Shown here: piece by piece, positions 41,708-51,041 of the stretch
Layout: every line of letters begins with the position of its first letter
Position numbering within the stretch: the stretch's first letter is position 1
Source of the DNA: SB15 sp964639245
GTDB lineage: Bacteria; Chloroflexota; Anaerolineae; Aggregatilineales; J027
Assembly: GCA_964639245.1 (NCBI GenBank)
Contig: CAZXCU010000008.1
Coordinates: 186,001 to 250,000, forward strand
Length of the DNA: 64,000 nucleotides
Reading direction: 5' to 3'
Made by a program: the position numbers and the translations under genes
Notes under the pieces: generated by a model
What the model was told of the DNA's origin: nothing
The model's input: only the letters and a program-made list of their open reading frames with translations
Database searches by the model: none

Positions 41708-42844
41708 ATGCTCAAAACCGGACTTGAAGTTCTTCAAACCCAAAACTTTGCTTTTCTGGCAGGCAAGCGCGTCGGACTGATGACCAACCCCAGCGCGGTG
41801 GATGCCGATTTGAACAGCACCTATCAAATTTTCGTGAATGCGCCGCAGGTCAATCTTGTGGCGCTGTTCAGCCCCGAACATGGATTCGCCAGCGCGGTAC
41901 AGGATGGGATTTATGTCGCATCGTCGGTGGATTCGCGGTCTGGTTTGCCGATTCACAGCCTCTACGGAAACGCGATGCGTCCCACCGCCGAAATGCTGGC
42001 GGATATAGAGGTCTTGGTGTGTGATGTTCAAGATGTAGGTGTGCGCTACTATACCTACCTCTGGACAATTTCCTATATTCTGGAAGCGGCGGGCGAAGTT
42101 GGTGTAGAAGTCCTGATTCTTGACCGTCCCAATCCCTTAGGCGGAATCGCCATTGAAGGCGCGCCGTTGGACGAAGCCTTTGCCAGTCTGGTCGGGCGTT
42201 TTAATATCCCCAATCGGCATGGCATGACGCTGGGTGAACTGGCGCAAATGATCAATACCCTCTGGAATCCGACCCCGGCGCTTATAAAAATTATTCCCTG
42301 CGAAGGATGGCGGCGCGAGATGACATGGGACATGCTGGGGCGGGTGTGGATTCCCCCCTCGCCGAATATGCCGCATTTTGTGACCGCCTTGCAGTATCCC
42401 GGCGCATGTCTGGTAGAAGGCACAAATTTATCCGAAGGGCGCGGCACGACCCTCCCGTTTGAAATTGTCGGTGCGCCGTTTGTGGATGGGTTTCGCTTGC
42501 CCCCTATTTTGAATCGGTTGGGGTTGCAGGGAGTCAAATTTCGCCCGCATAGTTTTTCGCCCACTGCCAGCAAATTTGCAGGCGAGGCGTGTCATGGGGT
42601 GCAGGTGCATATCACCGATGCGCGGGTCTGGAATCCGCTCAAAACATGGCTGCTTGTTCTCACGGTGATACACGATATGTATGAGGGAATGTTTACATGG
42701 AATCCACATTTTGATTTGTTGATGGGGTCGGATCAAGTACGGATGCGCCTTGACAGAAGACTTGCTCTCAACGAAATCATGTCCTCTTGGGAACACTATC
42801 AGGATGAATTTCGGCAGCAACGGATGCCTTTTTTGCTCTATTGA
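41708..42844 (+). CDS. Exo-beta-N-acetylmuramidase NamZ-like (DUF1343, GH171)
   Basis: A 378-residue DUF1343 protein. Characteristic segments are GKRVGLMTNPSAVD, ALFSPEHGF, PIHSLYGNAMRPTAEML, VQDVGVRYYTYLWT, LDRPNPLGG and PSPNMPHFVTALQYPGACLVEGTNLSEGRGTT-type text near residues 220-260. NamZ enzymes cleave MurNAc from murein disaccharides and act beside NagZ. It starts 7 bases after the nagZ-like stop and is thus in the same operon. A signal peptide is not visible, so location is likely cytoplasmic. Confidence 0.82.
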   Translation: MLKTGLEVLQTQNFAFLAGKRVGLMTNPSAVDADLNSTYQIFVNAPQVNLVALFSPEHGFASAVQDGIYVASSVDSRSGLPIHSLYGNAMRPTAEMLADIEVLVCDVQDVGVRYYTYLWTISYILEAAGEVGVEVLILDRPNPLGGIAIEGAPLDEAFASLVGRFNIPNRHGMTLGELAQMINTLWNPTPALIKIIPCEGWRREMTWDMLGRVWIPPSPNMPHFVTALQYPGACLVEGTNLSEGRGTTLPFEIVGAPFVDGFRLPPILNRLGLQGVKFRPHSFSPTASKFAGEACHGVQVHITDARVWNPLKTWLLVLTVIHDMYEGMFTWNPHFDLLMGSDQVRMRLDRRLALNEIMSSWEHYQDEFRQQRMPFLLY

Positions 42845-42920
42845 TGCTGTGGATGAAATTTCGTAGGAGCGCGTTTTTAACTCGCCCCTACTCCATAAAA
42901 TGCCAAGTGCGTAAGGCTGG

Positions 42921-45338
42921 CTATTGATAGCGGAGAATATTGGCGACTGTTTTACGGGAGGCCATCAGGGAGGGGCCTAAACTTGCCAGCACCACCACGA
43001 TTAACACCCCCGCCAAACCAAGCCCGACCAGTTGGGGAGGATAGTTGAGGTCAAGATAGTCGGAGGGAATCAGAGTCAGCAACCCTTGCCCCATCCAGAT
43101 GCTAATGGGGATGGCAACCACCCAGGCCAGCAAACCAATTAAAATCCCTTCCAGCATGAACTGCCCCATCACTGTCCGTGAACGAGCGCCCACCGAGCGC
43201 ATGACACCAATTTCTTTCTGACGTTCAAACACAGCCATCGAAAGCGCCGCCATCAACCCAATCGCTCCTACCGCCGCCATGACGAAGGACATCATTTGAA
43301 AAATAATCCCCAGTACGCCCGCTTGTTCGGATTGCACCTTCGCGGCTTGTGGTTGGTTAAAGTATGTGCCTTGAATGCCATTGGTACTGAGCAGGGCGGT
43401 CATTTCATCAATTTTATCGTCCACCCTGTCAATGGAAGGGTCGCCCTCCAAAACGATGTAAACCGTACTCACCATCGGCTGTCCTGCCTCATCCACATAG
43501 TCCGCAATCTGCGCTAATTCGCGCCAATCCATGAAAATGGCTTCAAAGATATAGGTATCAATGCCAAGAATTTCATACTGGTACTCCCGGTCATTCACCG
43601 AAAAGGCCAGCGTGTCGCCAACGGTTTTGTTCAGAGCATCGGCTAAGGGGCGCGAGACAACAACCCCCGTTTGAGTCGGGTCATTTTGCCAGCCTAGCCC
43701 ATCCACAAAGTCAAAATCATAGGTGGGGGTTGCCGGGTCAAAACCTGCCACCGTGACTTGGCTGCTGCCTTCTTTCAACGGTGTTTTGCTCACAAAACCG
43801 GGGACGCTCACGGTCACATCTAAGCCCGGATACACCGCCGCCACGCCGTCCATTTGTTCATGCACAAGGGCGGTTAAGCGTTCATAATCGCTGGCGCGCT
43901 GGGGGGTAAGCCGAATGTCATAATCATGAATATTGACCATATTGTCGATGAAAGTATCCAGCGAGGCACTGACCGCCCGCGCCCCCATAAAAGCGCTCAC
44001 TGCGGCAGTCAGGGTTAAGATGGTTAAAGTCAATCGCCCTTTTTTGTGCCAGATATTACGAATGGCCTGAAGGATAGTCATGGGGAGGGGGAGTTGCCCT
44101 AGCTGGCGTGCTAACCACGATTTCCCCCAATCGGAGGAAAGTCCAAAATCGGTGACAGCCTCTAAAATTGAAATACGGGTGGAACGCCAGACAGGAATGA
44201 GGGCTGCCAAAACCGGAATCACCAGGCCCATCACTGCGCCAACACCCAGACCCAACGGCGAGAGTTTGTATCCGTCAATATAAGCAGACACCCACGAAGC
44301 TACCGGACGGGCCGTATTCGCGGCAACCGGTGCCGCCAGCAGTAGCCCCAACCCCGTGCCGATGATGCCATAAACAAAAGCCATGCCCGCGTAAATCTGG
44401 AAGTTATCCCGCAGGGTTGCGCCAAGCGATTTCATCGCCCCGATTTGACGGCGTTGCTCTAAAACCACGCTATTCATGACATTGGTGACGAGGAAACCGG
44501 AAACCACCATCGCAATGATTCCCAGCATATCCATTGAGGCGGTGATGTCTGCCATGATATTTGAGACAAAATTATCTTCGGGAACATCCTGATAGGTAAA
44601 ATAGGGCGTATACGGGGTTTCGCGGCTGACCGCAGCCACAAGGTCGCTCATGCCAGCCTTTGATTGGGCGGTAGTTTCGTAACGCACATGGATAGCCGAC
44701 AACCCGGTGAACCCGACGATGCGTTGAGCATCTGCATAATTCGCAAAAAGCCGATCTGCAACCAGCACACTGGTCTGGGTAGACGGAAATTCTGTGTAGT
44801 AGGGGTGCAGCAGAATCCCCACAATTTCCCATTCGGTCTCGCCAGTATTGGGAAAACGCAGGGTGTCGCCAATTTCTAAATCGTTGGCTTCTGCAAAGCG
44901 GGGTTCAACGGCAATTTCACCTGCTGCGGGATAGCGCCCTTTCACAATGCGGGAAATCGTTTCCAAGCGACCTTCTCCGAACGGTTCACTGAAGGCCAAC
45001 ATCACGGCATCATCTTGTTTATCCTTGTGCTGAAATGTCACCGGATAGACGGCCTGCCCTTCCACGTCCACCACGCCCGGCAGTGTTTTAAGATTGTTCA
45101 AAAAGGCAAGGTTTGCCTCTGCCGGTATGCTCTCCGCACCGGAAATAACATAGACTTTGGTGTGTGAGATTTGCTCATTTTTGATGTCTTCTTTCAACTG
45201 GCGGTTGAGCAAATCGGTAATGCTCAACATGGTCGCCACACCAAAAACGCCAATCATGATGCTCAAAATGACCATTAAAGAACGGCCTTTGCGTGCCAGC
45301 ATGTCCCGAAAGATTTTTTTACTGCGTGTTTTAAACAT
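42921..45338 (-). CDS. ABC transporter permease with two FtsX domains (MacB/LolC type)
   Basis: An 805-residue membrane protein. An N-terminal helix (MLARKGRSLMVILSIMIGVFGVATML) is followed by a MacB_PCD periplasmic domain, an FtsX unit at about 270-410 (GIIAMVVSGFLVTNVMNSVVLEQRRQIGAMKSLGA), a second helix-plus-periplasmic domain, and a final FtsX unit at about 680-800 (FVMAAVGAIGLMAALSMAVFERQKEIGVMRSVGA). Such proteins export lipids, peptides or activate cell-wall enzymes. The ATPase partner is not adjacent, though it is usually encoded next door. It may be controlled by the MalT-like regulator upstream. Confidence 0.85.
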   Translation of the reverse strand: MFKTRSKKIFRDMLARKGRSLMVILSIMIGVFGVATMLSITDLLNRQLKEDIKNEQISHTKVYVISGAESIPAEANLAFLNNLKTLPGVVDVEGQAVYPVTFQHKDKQDDAVMLAFSEPFGEGRLETISRIVKGRYPAAGEIAVEPRFAEANDLEIGDTLRFPNTGETEWEIVGILLHPYYTEFPSTQTSVLVADRLFANYADAQRIVGFTGLSAIHVRYETTAQSKAGMSDLVAAVSRETPYTPYFTYQDVPEDNFVSNIMADITASMDMLGIIAMVVSGFLVTNVMNSVVLEQRRQIGAMKSLGATLRDNFQIYAGMAFVYGIIGTGLGLLLAAPVAANTARPVASWVSAYIDGYKLSPLGLGVGAVMGLVIPVLAALIPVWRSTRISILEAVTDFGLSSDWGKSWLARQLGQLPLPMTILQAIRNIWHKKGRLTLTILTLTAAVSAFMGARAVSASLDTFIDNMVNIHDYDIRLTPQRASDYERLTALVHEQMDGVAAVYPGLDVTVSVPGFVSKTPLKEGSSQVTVAGFDPATPTYDFDFVDGLGWQNDPTQTGVVVSRPLADALNKTVGDTLAFSVNDREYQYEILGIDTYIFEAIFMDWRELAQIADYVDEAGQPMVSTVYIVLEGDPSIDRVDDKIDEMTALLSTNGIQGTYFNQPQAAKVQSEQAGVLGIIFQMMSFVMAAVGAIGLMAALSMAVFERQKEIGVMRSVGARSRTVMGQFMLEGILIGLLAWVVAIPISIWMGQGLLTLIPSDYLDLNYPPQLVGLGLAGVLIVVVLASLGPSLMASRKTVANILRYQ

Positions 45339-45428
45339 GATATTCCATCCTCTGCTGCATCTTGCTATAGCATTAGCGTATGAGCAGCAGGGGAGGGTCG
45401 TACAGCTACTTAAGTATTGTTTTGAGGA

Positions 45429-48107
45429 CTAGAGCAGCCCCAACTCACGCGCACGGACAATCGCTTCGGTGCGTCGCTGCACTTGGAGTTTGCCGAAAAT
45501 ATTCTGGTTGTGTCCCTTCACGGTACTCAGGGCAAGGAAAAGCTGTTCGCTAATTTGATGATTGGAGAAGCCCCGTGCAATCAGTTGCAGCACTTCTAAT
45601 TCGCGCTGGCTGAGGGGGTCAATGAGCAATGGCAACGTGTGTGGGGTATGTTTGCAGCGAGTCAGTAATTTTTGTCGATAGGCGTTTATTCCGGGATATT
45701 CGGTTTTGAGTTGGGTCAGCAACCCCGCCATGGGCTGTCCCTCATCGATAAATACTTGAAAATATCCTTCTGGTTCTGCGAGGATTAAGGCATCTTCAAG
45801 CGTGGTGAGCGCTTTTGTTTGATTTCCCCCTGTTTGGTGTGCGAGTGCCTGCACCACCAAGATTTCGATGAGGCTGCCAGTCCGTTGGCCTTCCCCGGCA
45901 GCTTTGGCAAGACGCTCAAGCAGGGTGATTGCTTCGGATAGAACCGTGGTTTTGCCGTTGAGCGCTTCGGCAATGAGCAGTTTGGCAAGCACTAAATGCT
46001 CAAATTCTTGCAGATAGCGGAGTTCATCATCCACAGAAAGCCCTTTTTCCTGCACCCATGCCCGAACTTTGTGCAGTCTGCCTTGCCGAAGCCATACTTG
46101 CGCTTTGAGGGCGGCAGTTGGACGCGGGCTTGGCAGGGGGGTCCTAAAATGGAGACGCTCGGCTTCTTGCAGATTTTCAAGGGCGCTGTCGAATTCGCCC
46201 TGCGCTTCCATCAGACGGGCATAGCCCACATGCCAGCGATACTGCCAATCCGGTAAACCCGATTGTTTCCCCAGTTCTTTACTTTTTATCAGGTAGGTGG
46301 TTGCCAAGTCCAAATTGCCCTGTTCGCAATAGAGGCTTGCCAAGAGGGTGTATAAATCTGCGGGAATGCTCCCCTCCTTTGCCTGTTGGAAGATACGCTC
46401 ATAGACCCCCACTGCCTCTTGAAGCTGCCCCTGTGCGAGTTTAATTGGCCCGAAAGTGATGGCTACGCCCAGCCCACAAAAATTATTCCCGGCACGTTGT
46501 ATCCCCGCCATACATTCAATGAGGGTTTGATACGCTTCAGCCAGTTTTCCCTTTGACCAATAGGCCAGTCCCAGCAGCCCCGCCGAAGTCCCCCGCCGGA
46601 GATATTCTTCCTGTGGCAAAAGTGCCAACACCTGCTGCGTATATTGAATGGTTGCTTCAATGTCCCCCCGCGATTGAGCGCAGTAGGCATGACCCATCGC
46701 AATTAAGGCCGGTAGCAAATGAAATTGTTGCTCATCGGCAATCACCCTTGCTGAACCACCGGGTTCAGTTTCATTCAGCCAGTGTTCCACTTCCCATAAA
46801 CGCGATTCGCCCTCCTCTAGTTCGCCGGCATCAATCAACGCCCACGCCCACCCCACCCGCAGAACAGGCCGTACACGGATGGTTTCTTCGGGCAGGGTTT
46901 TCACCCAATTTAGCCATGTGCCAGATTGCAAACTCATATCCATCGCAGGCCATGCCAGTTCAGCCAGATGCGCCGCCCGCACAAAATTTTTCCCTGCCAT
47001 CGCATGATGAAACGCTTCGCTTTCCAAACCCTGTGCTTCAAACCAGCTGCTTGCACGCTGATGAAGTTCCGCAATGGTGTTTTCGCTATAAACAGAGAAC
47101 AAACGTTGGCGCAGCAGTTCCGCAAAAAGATGGTGATAACGATACCAGCAGCGTTCATCATCTAACGGGATAACGAACAAATTGGCTTGTTGGAGATAGG
47201 CCAAGATGGTTTGCCCGGAGATGGACGACTCGTGCAAAACGGCATCACACAGCGCACCGGAGAAACGTTCCAGAATCGCGGTGCTGAGTAAAAAGGTCTG
47301 GATATGTTCCGGTTGTTGGTGCAGCACTTCTTCGGTGAGGTAATCCAGCACAAAATGATGCGTTCCGGTGAAAGATTTGATGAAGTCGCTCGGATTTTTC
47401 TGACCACTCATCGAAATCGCCGCGAGTTGCAACCCGGCGATCCAACCTTCGGTGCGGGTTTCGAGCGTGTCAATTTCTTCGAGGGAGAGATTCAGATTCA
47501 TCACCCCATTCAGAAATTCGCCTGTTTCCGCGTGGGAAAAACGCAAATCCGCCGCCCTGAGTTCGGTCAATTGGTCGAGGACTCGTAAACGGGCAAGCGG
47601 CAGTCGCGGGTCTTCGCGGGTAATCATGACCATGTGCATCTGGGGCGGTTGATGCTCAATGAAAAAAGCAAGGATTTGGTCAATAAGTTCAGTATCAATC
47701 GTGTGGTAGTCATCCAGAACCAGCACAAAATGGCAGGGGAGGGCAGCCAGTTCATTCAGCAAGGCTGTGAGAATCGTTTCAATTTCGACTGGCTGGGGCG
47801 ACTGAAGCATCTCAATAATGCCCTTGCCAAAAGAGGTCGCCATGGTCTGCAATGCCGCAATGAGATAATTCAGGAAGCGTGTTGGCTCGCTATCCCCTTT
47901 ATCTAAGGACAGCCAAACTGCGTTTCGTTCACACCCCAGCACCCATTCGCTCACTAAGGTTGTTTTACCAAAACCCGCCGGTGCAGAAACAAGGGTCAAT
48001 TTGCGGTACATGCCAGCCACCAGACGATGATGCAGGTGGGAACGAATCACCGTGTTAGCGCGTGGCGGCGGCATATACAATTTGGTGGTTAAAATAGGTG
48101 TAGGCAT
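45429..48107 (-). CDS. MalT-like LuxR-family regulator with STAND ATPase core
   Basis: An 892-residue regulator. An NTPase domain near residues 20-330 has Walker A APAGFGKTTLVSEW and Walker B HFVLVLDDYH. TPR-like helical repeats fill about 380-800. A C-terminal LuxR helix-turn-helix spans about 828-890 (LSQRELEVLQLIARGFSNHQISEQL, STVKGHNQNIFGKLQVQRRTEAIVRA). This is the architecture of large MalT-type signal-responsive activators. The inducer is unknown. It lies directly upstream of the FtsX permease gene in the same direction and may control it. Confidence 0.9.
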   Translation of the reverse strand: MPTPILTTKLYMPPPRANTVIRSHLHHRLVAGMYRKLTLVSAPAGFGKTTLVSEWVLGCERNAVWLSLDKGDSEPTRFLNYLIAALQTMATSFGKGIIEMLQSPQPVEIETILTALLNELAALPCHFVLVLDDYHTIDTELIDQILAFFIEHQPPQMHMVMITREDPRLPLARLRVLDQLTELRAADLRFSHAETGEFLNGVMNLNLSLEEIDTLETRTEGWIAGLQLAAISMSGQKNPSDFIKSFTGTHHFVLDYLTEEVLHQQPEHIQTFLLSTAILERFSGALCDAVLHESSISGQTILAYLQQANLFVIPLDDERCWYRYHHLFAELLRQRLFSVYSENTIAELHQRASSWFEAQGLESEAFHHAMAGKNFVRAAHLAELAWPAMDMSLQSGTWLNWVKTLPEETIRVRPVLRVGWAWALIDAGELEEGESRLWEVEHWLNETEPGGSARVIADEQQFHLLPALIAMGHAYCAQSRGDIEATIQYTQQVLALLPQEEYLRRGTSAGLLGLAYWSKGKLAEAYQTLIECMAGIQRAGNNFCGLGVAITFGPIKLAQGQLQEAVGVYERIFQQAKEGSIPADLYTLLASLYCEQGNLDLATTYLIKSKELGKQSGLPDWQYRWHVGYARLMEAQGEFDSALENLQEAERLHFRTPLPSPRPTAALKAQVWLRQGRLHKVRAWVQEKGLSVDDELRYLQEFEHLVLAKLLIAEALNGKTTVLSEAITLLERLAKAAGEGQRTGSLIEILVVQALAHQTGGNQTKALTTLEDALILAEPEGYFQVFIDEGQPMAGLLTQLKTEYPGINAYRQKLLTRCKHTPHTLPLLIDPLSQRELEVLQLIARGFSNHQISEQLFLALSTVKGHNQNIFGKLQVQRRTEAIVRARELGLL

Positions 48108-48212
48108 GGGGCGGTGATAAAATCCATTTCCTGAAACTATTAATCGTCACATGGAATTTAGATTTCTATACGCCCCAAAGGGTGAAAAGGTTGCTGGGTC
48201 AATGACTTTAAG

Positions 48213-48439
48213 GGCTGCGTCCGGTAAATTAGTTCAGAGGGTGGGTGCTAATGGACAAGGCAATTAGACCTTAAATGAATCCAACTTTAGCGGACGGGAT
48301 ATATCCCGTCCCTACGGGTGCATTTCTTGTAGGGACAGCATCCATGCTGTCCGCAATCGTTTGGTTTTTAATTGATTTGTCCATAAGGACGGTGCGCCGT
48401 CTGTCACCTGCCCTCTGAAATTACTTACCGGATACAGCA
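48213..48439. mobile_element. MITE-like element, family C, interrupted by a family A copy
   Basis: The ends GCTGCGTCCGGTAAATTAG and TTACTTACCGGATACAGC form imperfect inverted repeats of about 34 bp. They match the ends of an element at 56666-56842. The family A element 48252-48383 sits inside, splitting GGTGCTAAGGACGG and duplicating TAA. Without the insert the element is about 92 bp. No clear target duplication remains at its outer ends. Confidence 0.7.
48252..48383. mobile_element. 132 bp MITE-like element, family A, copy 2 (nested)
   Basis: Same length and nearly the same sequence as 12297-12428: TGGACAAGGCAATTA at the left, TAATTGATTTGTCCA at the right, and both internal palindromes. The 3 bp target duplication TAA is present at 48249-48251 and 48384-48386. 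Comparison with the uninterrupted family C copy at 56666 shows the empty site directly. Confidence 0.85.
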
Positions 48440-48476
48440 CCCATGCAACCTGAATGTCATGTTAAGCTGCCCCCTG

Positions 48477-49799
48477 TTACTCGCCGACCACATCCGCCCC
48501 ACCGGGACGTAAATCCGGGGTGGCAAAATAATCGGTGAGGGGCAAAATTTGCGGGACAATCCCCCCGCCCGCTTCCACAAATTGAATCGACCCGATGCGG
48601 GTTTGACGGGGTTCACGGCGGTTTTCATCATAACTAAGTGAGATGGCCCCGTCTAAAGCAGAAAAGGTCTGCCCACTGGTGATGTCTTCAAACACTGCCC
48701 GCCCACTCAGATTTTCAAACCCTACCCTGTTGATGGTCTCGCGGATGATGTCAATATACGCATCCACCGCTGCCCATGCCACAAGGTAAGCCACATTGCG
48801 CGTTTCCAGTGCATCCGATGGATTGTTGTATTCCGGCAGGCGATTTTCCGTCCAATATTGGGTCACGGTCTGGATGCCGGGATGTTCCACTTCATCCCAC
48901 CAGCTATAAGGGAGTTGTCCCACCATGCCATCGGCGGATTCCCCGCCGAGTTGAATCACGGAGGTATCCAGCACGATATTTGGCCCGGCGACCAGCACCT
49001 CATCCCGCAAACCGAGGGCATCCAAGGTGGTCACGACTTGCGCGGGGCCATTGGCAACACTGGTGGTATAAATGATATTCGCGCCCTGTTCTAACACGCC
49101 CTGCACCATCGAGGAAATATCGGGGATGCCGGGGAAAAAATACCGAGCGCCCGCGTAACCGATACCCTTACTTTCGCAGTATGCCCGTGCTTCCGGCGTA
49201 TCGCTCGATTCGCCTAACGCACCTAAAAAGCTGACATGCCCGATTTTCGGGTCGCCTTCAATGCCAAAACTTGCCCAATTTTCACTCAGATAATCACAAA
49301 ACGCGCCGAGTTGATTCATGAACATCGGGGTGACTGAAAAAACCCATCCCGCCTCATTGCCCGAATCACCATACAGCGCCTGTACACTCCCCGACGACAC
49401 CACAATCGGGATTTCCTGTTGGGAGGCCTGTTCGCGCAGCAATTCCGCGTCATCGGTCAGATACAAAAACATCAAATAGGCATCGTCGCGCTGCGAAAAT
49501 TCATCCCATGCCGCCTGTGCCGCTTCTTGGTCGCCGCCCGTATCCCGATATTCCATCGCAATCGTTGCGCCGCAAATGCCGCCCTGCGCGTTAAAATAGG
49601 TGACGGCATCTTCAAAGCCAACCAGCACCGGCAGCGTCAACTGCGAATAAATCCCGCTTAGATCGCCAAAATGATAAAAACGGATGGTTTCGCCCGTTAA
49701 ATCTTCGGTACAGGTGGCTGAGTCTTGCGCGGCGAGTCGCGGAGGCCAGACTGCCCAGAACACCAGCACCACAGCCGTGATTACTCCGATATATTTCAT
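48477..49799 (-). CDS. Branched-chain amino acid/amide-type ABC substrate-binding protein (LivK-like)
   Basis: A 440-residue exported binding protein of the periplasmic-binding type I fold. A signal peptide (MKYIGVITAVVLVFWAV...LAAQ) is followed by IRFYHFGDLSGIYSQLTLPVLVGFEDAVTYFNAQGGICG, DTGGDQEAAQAAWDEF and IPIVVSSGSVQALYGD, typical of LivK-type receptors. No permease or ATPase is next to it, so it may be an orphan receptor or feed a transporter elsewhere. ATG 49799 follows AAAGGAGAAA and gives the natural signal peptide start; the longer frame from 49853 is rejected. Confidence 0.85.
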   Translation of the reverse strand: MKYIGVITAVVLVFWAVWPPRLAAQDSATCTEDLTGETIRFYHFGDLSGIYSQLTLPVLVGFEDAVTYFNAQGGICGATIAMEYRDTGGDQEAAQAAWDEFSQRDDAYLMFLYLTDDAELLREQASQQEIPIVVSSGSVQALYGDSGNEAGWVFSVTPMFMNQLGAFCDYLSENWASFGIEGDPKIGHVSFLGALGESSDTPEARAYCESKGIGYAGARYFFPGIPDISSMVQGVLEQGANIIYTTSVANGPAQVVTTLDALGLRDEVLVAGPNIVLDTSVIQLGGESADGMVGQLPYSWWDEVEHPGIQTVTQYWTENRLPEYNNPSDALETRNVAYLVAWAAVDAYIDIIRETINRVGFENLSGRAVFEDITSGQTFSALDGAISLSYDENRREPRQTRIGSIQFVEAGGGIVPQILPLTDYFATPDLRPGGADVVGE

Positions 49800-49867
49800 G
49801 CGTTTCTCCTTTTGGGAGATTGTAGCAAAGTAGGAGCGTGGTCTGTGACCCATGCGTCCGTTTCAGG

Positions 49868-50995
49868 CTACAAATTACTTTGTATCACCCCGCGTTTGCC
49901 GTTGACGCGCCAGTCTTTGTCAATCGCGTCGAGTGCGGCGGCTGACCCCACCGTAAACCCCACCAACGGGTCACTTTTGAGCGTTCGCAGTGTGACCATC
50001 GGCGCGGGGAAATAGCCTACCGCATCGGCAAAATTCATCCCCTCCGGCCAGATCGTATCGCCAATGATACGGCGGTGGTTGGCATCCCCTTTAAAAATGA
50101 CCAGCGCGGCGGACTCAAAGGTTTGGCGCAAACGGGCGGGCATTTCCCATAAAAAGCGTGGGCTTGTCCAGAACAAATCCGGGGCGAGCCGCAACCGTCC
50201 TTCATCAAATGCCCGTCGCAGTCGTACCCCGTGTGCGAAAAAAGGCGAATCCGGCGAAAAGTTGTCCAAACGGTGCAGAAAATCCCACACATCCGCCACG
50301 GTGACATCGCTCACAAACACCGGATGGGCTTTTAAATGCAGCACCACCTCATGCGAATCGAGCAGCACATCGATGAGGACAGTATCCATCGCAAATTCCG
50401 TCCCATAATTATCCAGCACATAATGAATCGTGCCGTGATGCGATTGAATCCAATCGACAATTTTTTCGGTATCATCCGCCAGCAAATCTGCCGCATCTGC
50501 TTTTGCGCCGTAGCCTACCGCCACTTCGTAACTCAGATCGATCCGATTGCCCCACAGCGCCAGATGAATCCGTTCAGGGAGATGGGTTTTAAAGGCTTGT
50601 TCGAGCAGTTCCCAGAGCGACGGACTGCCCATTTCAATCGCTTTTTTCGGCGCGAAGGGGTCACGCAGCGTTTCCCAATAGCGCACCGCCTGCACTACCT
50701 GCCGATAAAACACATTTTCGGCATAAAACCAGACGGTATTTTGCCATGTATCCTGTTGATAATTCTGTGTAGCAGCAACCCATTCATCATAATCCGGTGT
50801 AGGCAACTGCGGCAGACGAATCACAGCATTTTCAACAATCTCACGCTGCAATTGATGTAAATGAGCTTTTATCTGCGGGGAATAGTCCGGGTTAAGCTGT
50901 AAAATTTCCTCAATAATCAGGGGAATCCGACGGCGCATGGTGTCATTAGCAAAAGCGTTGCTGTCATCCGTCCGAATTGGCGGTGGGGTTGGCAT
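49868..50995 (-). CDS. DUF89/ARMT1-like protein (damage-control phosphatase family)
   Basis: A 375-residue protein matching the DUF89 fold. The signature motifs are visible: DNYGTEFAMDTVLIDVLL near 193-210, where family members carry the DN..E metal and phosphate motif; VLHLKAHPVFVSDVTVADV; and FKGDANHRRIIGD near 310-322, the family's KGD-N-R motif. DUF89 proteins are metal-dependent phosphatases acting on damaged phosphometabolites; the eukaryotic subgroup was also called ARMT1. The substrate here is unknown. It is in the same direction as the LivK-like gene downstream (68 bp gap). Confidence 0.78.
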   Translation of the reverse strand: MPTPPPIRTDDSNAFANDTMRRRIPLIIEEILQLNPDYSPQIKAHLHQLQREIVENAVIRLPQLPTPDYDEWVAATQNYQQDTWQNTVWFYAENVFYRQVVQAVRYWETLRDPFAPKKAIEMGSPSLWELLEQAFKTHLPERIHLALWGNRIDLSYEVAVGYGAKADAADLLADDTEKIVDWIQSHHGTIHYVLDNYGTEFAMDTVLIDVLLDSHEVVLHLKAHPVFVSDVTVADVWDFLHRLDNFSPDSPFFAHGVRLRRAFDEGRLRLAPDLFWTSPRFLWEMPARLRQTFESAALVIFKGDANHRRIIGDTIWPEGMNFADAVGYFPAPMVTLRTLKSDPLVGFTVGSAAALDAIDKDWRVNGKRGVIQSNL

Positions 50996-51041
50996 CGAGT
51001 CATTTTCCTTTTTCTGAACGCGGATAACTCTACCACAAAAT

